Assembly: GCF_000737695.1 (NCBI RefSeq)
Contig: NZ_JPRM01000020.1
Coordinates: forward strand, 1 to 64,000
DNA from: Flavobacterium hydatis
GTDB lineage: Bacteria > Bacteroidota > Bacteroidia > Flavobacteriales > Flavobacteriaceae
Reading direction: 5' to 3'
Length of the DNA stretch: 64,000 nucleotides
Position 1 is the stretch's first letter. The number at the start of each line of letters is the position of its first letter. Made by a program: the position numbers and the translations under genes. The notes below the pieces were generated by a model, which ran no database searches, had not been told where the DNA came from, and saw nothing but the letters and a program-made list of their open reading frames with translations. Positions 61,661 through 64,000 of the stretch are shown here, in pieces.

Positions 61661-63568
61661 TTATTTTTTGCCTTTAGAAGCTTTAGCAGCTTCTTGTTGC
61701 TCCATAACTTCTTGTAAACGTTGTTGGAACTTACTTTGTTTTTTAGGCTCTTTTAATTTGTTTTCTTGTATTTGAGCGTGAATTTTATCGCTATCTACAA
61801 TGTAGTTTTTAATTACAAACATAATTCCGATTGTAATTAAGTTAGAGATAAAGTTATACAAACTCAAACCTGCACCGTAAGAGTTGAAGAATATCAACAT
61901 CATAAGTGGCGAAACATAAATCATGATTTTCATCATCTTAGCCATATCTGGCATACCTTCTTGTTGTGGAGCTGCCATTTGTTGATCTCCAGATGTCATT
62001 TTCATGTAAAAGAAAATCGCAATTGCTGCCAAGATTGGGAACAAACTAATATGGTCTCCATATAAAGGAATGTGGAATGGCAATTTTACTACTGCATCAA
62101 ATGAAGATAAATCGTCTGCCCAAAGGAAACTTTTTTGTCTTAACTCAAAAGCTGATGGGAAAAACTGGAACGAAGCATACATAAATGGTAGTTGTATCAA
62201 GGCTGGAATACAACCCGCCATTGGGTTTACTCCTGCTTTATTGTACAGCTTCATTGTTTCTTGTTGTTTCTTCATTGGGTCTTTCTTGAATTTTTCACCC
62301 AACTCTGTAATCTCTGGTCGCAATACTTTCATTTTTGCCTGAGACAAGAATGATTTATAAGTAATTGGCGACATCGCAATTTTTATAATAATTGTAAAAA
62401 CAATAATAGCAATACCTAATGACAATCCAAGTGTAGAACTCAAGAATCCGAATAAAGGAATAAAAATAAATTTATTAATCCATCCGAAAATCCCCCAACC
62501 TAATGGAATGATTCTCTCTAAATTTGCATCGTAAGCTTTAAGAGTTTTATAATCTGATGGTCCAAAATACCAACTCATTTTATAATCAATCTCTCCATTT
62601 GAGAATGCTAATGGCAAGTTAGATTTAAATTGTTTAGTAAAAACCGTATCAATTTTATCATCATGAACTAAATCAATTGATTCTAATTTAGATTTTTCGA
62701 AAGGTTTTTTTGTCATTAAAATAGTTGAGAAAAAGTGTTGTTTATAGGCAACAAAACTTAAACTCTCAGGAGTTCTTTCTTCTTTTTTCCCTAAACCAGC
62801 GTAATCAACTTTTCCATCTTTATGCTCGTAATAAATCTCTGCATAACGATTTTCGTATGTAACACTTTTTTCATTTCTATAAGTTTTTAAATCCCATTCT
62901 AAATCCAATGGTTTAGATGTATTCAATACTTTGTTTAATCCCTGAGAACTAAGATCAAAGCCAATCATGTAATCTTTTGGCTTTAATATATATTTATATT
63001 CCAAGAATTCATTTGCACCAGCTTTTAAACGCATTGATAATATTTGATCCTCTCCATTTTTTGTCAATGTAGGTTCAAAATATAAATCCTTAGTATTTAA
63101 AGTACGGTTATCATTAGTAACCAATTGGATATTTAAATTAGCATTGTTATCTTTTATTAACTCTACTAATTGTCCTGATCCTTTTTGGAATTTCTCGTAT
63201 TTTTTCAAAATAGCTTCAACTATAAAACCTCCTTTATTGGCAATTTTTAGTTTTACTACGTCATTTTCAATAGTTGTATAAGCATCTTTTGCAGAAGGAA
63301 GTGTAGCTGAATAAGCAAATCCACCTAATGTTTTTTGCAATTTTGCTAATTGCAAAGTATCTCCAGGAGTTGCTGCTACTGGTAAAACGGCTGTTTTAGC
63401 TGTAGCTTGTTTTGCTTGAGCTTCTTGTTTTGCAACTAATTCTTTTTTGGCCTTTTCTGCAGCTATTGTAGCTTCAGAAGGTTTGTTTTGATACATTATC
63501 CAAATCAAAATACCAAAAATCAATATAAAACCAATTATTGAATTGAGATCAAATTTTTTTTCTTCCAT
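61661..63568 (-). CDS. yidC: Membrane protein insertase YidC
   Basis: Inserts and folds inner-membrane proteins, alone or with SecYEG. The 635-aa protein has an N-terminal helix (about 8-24), a long periplasmic domain (about 80-360), then the conserved five-helix insertase core. The core includes LGLSLGIAIIVFTIIIKIAMSP, SQAKMKVLRPEI, KQQETMKLYNKAGVNPMAGCIPALIQLP and a final helix pair. A basic C-terminal tail (KQSKFQQRLQEVMEQQ, ending KASKGKK) can contact the ribosome. Downstream of pyrG, as in many flavobacteria. Confidence 0.95.
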   Translation of the reverse strand: MEEKKFDLNSIIGFILIFGILIWIMYQNKPSEATIAAEKAKKELVAKQEAQAKQATAKTAVLPVAATPGDTLQLAKLQKTLGGFAYSATLPSAKDAYTTIENDVVKLKIANKGGFIVEAILKKYEKFQKGSGQLVELIKDNNANLNIQLVTNDNRTLNTKDLYFEPTLTKNGEDQILSMRLKAGANEFLEYKYILKPKDYMIGFDLSSQGLNKVLNTSKPLDLEWDLKTYRNEKSVTYENRYAEIYYEHKDGKVDYAGLGKKEERTPESLSFVAYKQHFFSTILMTKKPFEKSKLESIDLVHDDKIDTVFTKQFKSNLPLAFSNGEIDYKMSWYFGPSDYKTLKAYDANLERIIPLGWGIFGWINKFIFIPLFGFLSSTLGLSLGIAIIVFTIIIKIAMSPITYKSFLSQAKMKVLRPEITELGEKFKKDPMKKQQETMKLYNKAGVNPMAGCIPALIQLPFMYASFQFFPSAFELRQKSFLWADDLSSFDAVVKLPFHIPLYGDHISLFPILAAIAIFFYMKMTSGDQQMAAPQQEGMPDMAKMMKIMIYVSPLMMLIFFNSYGAGLSLYNFISNLITIGIMFVIKNYIVDSDKIHAQIQENKLKEPKKQSKFQQRLQEVMEQQEAAKASKGKK

Positions 63569-63634
63569 TATAATTTTTATTCAAGTTTTATGTTTGCGTT
63601 TCTCCTGTTTTTTAGAAACTTATACAAATACGTA

Positions 63635-64000
63635 TTATTTTTTATGAGCTGTTACCGCAGCAGCTATAAAATTCACAAAAATTGGGTGCGGATTCGCAAC
63701 TGTACTTTTGTATTCTGGATGGTATTGTACACCTATAAAAAATGGGTGATCTTTTAATTCTACAATTTCCACCAATCTTGTATCAGGGTTTACTCCTGAT
63801 GCTATTAATCCTGCTTTTTGCAATTCATCTACATACTGGCTGTTGTACTCGTAACGGTGACGGTGACGCTCAGAAATAGTTGTTTTACCGTAAATTTTAT
63901 GTGCCAATGAGTCTGGTGTAATATCACATTTCCATGCTCCAAGACGCATTGTACCTCCTTTATCGGTTACCGTTTTTTGCTCTTCCATTAAATTTACAAC
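63635..64000 (-). CDS. pyrG: CTP synthase, 3' portion (partial, runs off the window)
   Basis: The last 121 codons of CTP synthase, which makes CTP from UTP and glutamine. The part seen is the end of the class I glutaminase domain: TMRLGAWKCDITPDSLAHKI, ERHRHRYEYN, and the C-terminal catalytic His-Glu region FFIGVQYHPEYKST. The reading frame continues without a stop to base 64000, so the apparent first ATG at 63988 is internal; the codons before it (V-V-N-L) also fit the family. Confidence 0.93.
   Translation of the reverse strand, partial: VVNLMEEQKTVTDKGGTMRLGAWKCDITPDSLAHKIYGKTTISERHRHRYEYNSQYVDELQKAGLIASGVNPDTRLVEIVELKDHPFFIGVQYHPEYKSTVANPHPIFVNFIAAAVTAHKK

Noticed and set aside
63986..63988. 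ATG near the right edge as the start of the CTP synthase gene
   Set aside because: The frame stays open to base 64000 and the protein would lack the synthetase domain; it is an internal methionine of a truncated gene.

Overview
The window reads as chromosomal DNA of a Flavobacterium-like member of the Bacteroidota. The evidence is strong AT-richness, near absence of Shine-Dalgarno sequences, many perfect TAnnTTTG -7 promoter boxes, signal peptides ending in A-Q, a type IX secretion C-terminal sorting domain, and family content typical of that group (YfhO, DUF3810, DUF4834, DUF4268, DUF3857, MORN/YwqK proteins). I saw no rRNA, tRNA, CRISPR array, insertion sequence or prophage. About 55 genes are supported. 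Several start codons are placed downstream of the longest reading frame because a -7 box overlaps the longer start or a signal peptide begins at the inner ATG.

Layout. 0.3-5.4 kb: uvrA, a small membrane protein and an MscS channel. 5.4-11.1 kb (minus): a surface-polysaccharide type group (flippase, glycosyltransferase, YfhO, DUF4834). 11.1-15.3 kb: an outer-membrane protein, a GNAT-like protein, a lipoprotein and an alpha-oxoamine synthase. 15.5-24.0 kb: a partial denitrification island. It holds nirK (with fused cytochrome c), nirV-like and SCO genes on plus, and on minus an NnrS/heme-copper-like membrane protein, quinol NO reductase plus the di-iron repair protein RIC, and an Rrf2 regulator plus azurin. 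24.2-28.7 kb: a NYN/LOTUS protein, a glutamate-synthase-like flavoprotein and duplicated lipoproteins. 29.5-38 kb: housekeeping genes (HAM1, DEAD-box helicase, PepD) with a toxin-antitoxin pair. 38.0-42.1 kb (minus): a compact type III polyketide synthase / FAD monooxygenase / quinone reductase operon with a Crp-like regulator upstream. 42.5-46.1 kb: an ECF sigma factor unit, PlsC, Nudix and DUF4268. 46.3-53.5 kb: a three-gene exported MORN/TPR and DUF3857 operon. 53.6-64 kb: a flavin oxidoreductase, a T9SS-secreted subtilase, mnmA, an exported PEP-synthase-like protein, a nested inverted-repeat element, DUF4956, a MORN protein, yidC and the 3' end of pyrG.

How it fits together. The nitrogen-oxide genes convert nitrite to NO (NirK) and NO to N2O (qNor). 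They also cover repair of NO damage (RIC), copper delivery (SCO) and electron transfer (azurin, the heme domain of NirK). Three promoters in the island (nirK, qnor, rrf2) carry the same 22-bp dyad, TAAAAGAC-N6-(G/A)TC(T/C)TT(T/A)A. The adjacent cysteine-containing Rrf2 protein is the obvious candidate regulator, so this looks like a self-contained local regulon. The other loci that stand out are the type III PKS operon (a predicted phenolic-lipid or alkylquinone pathway) and the exported protein with a phospho-histidine-type domain placed before an ATP-grasp domain.
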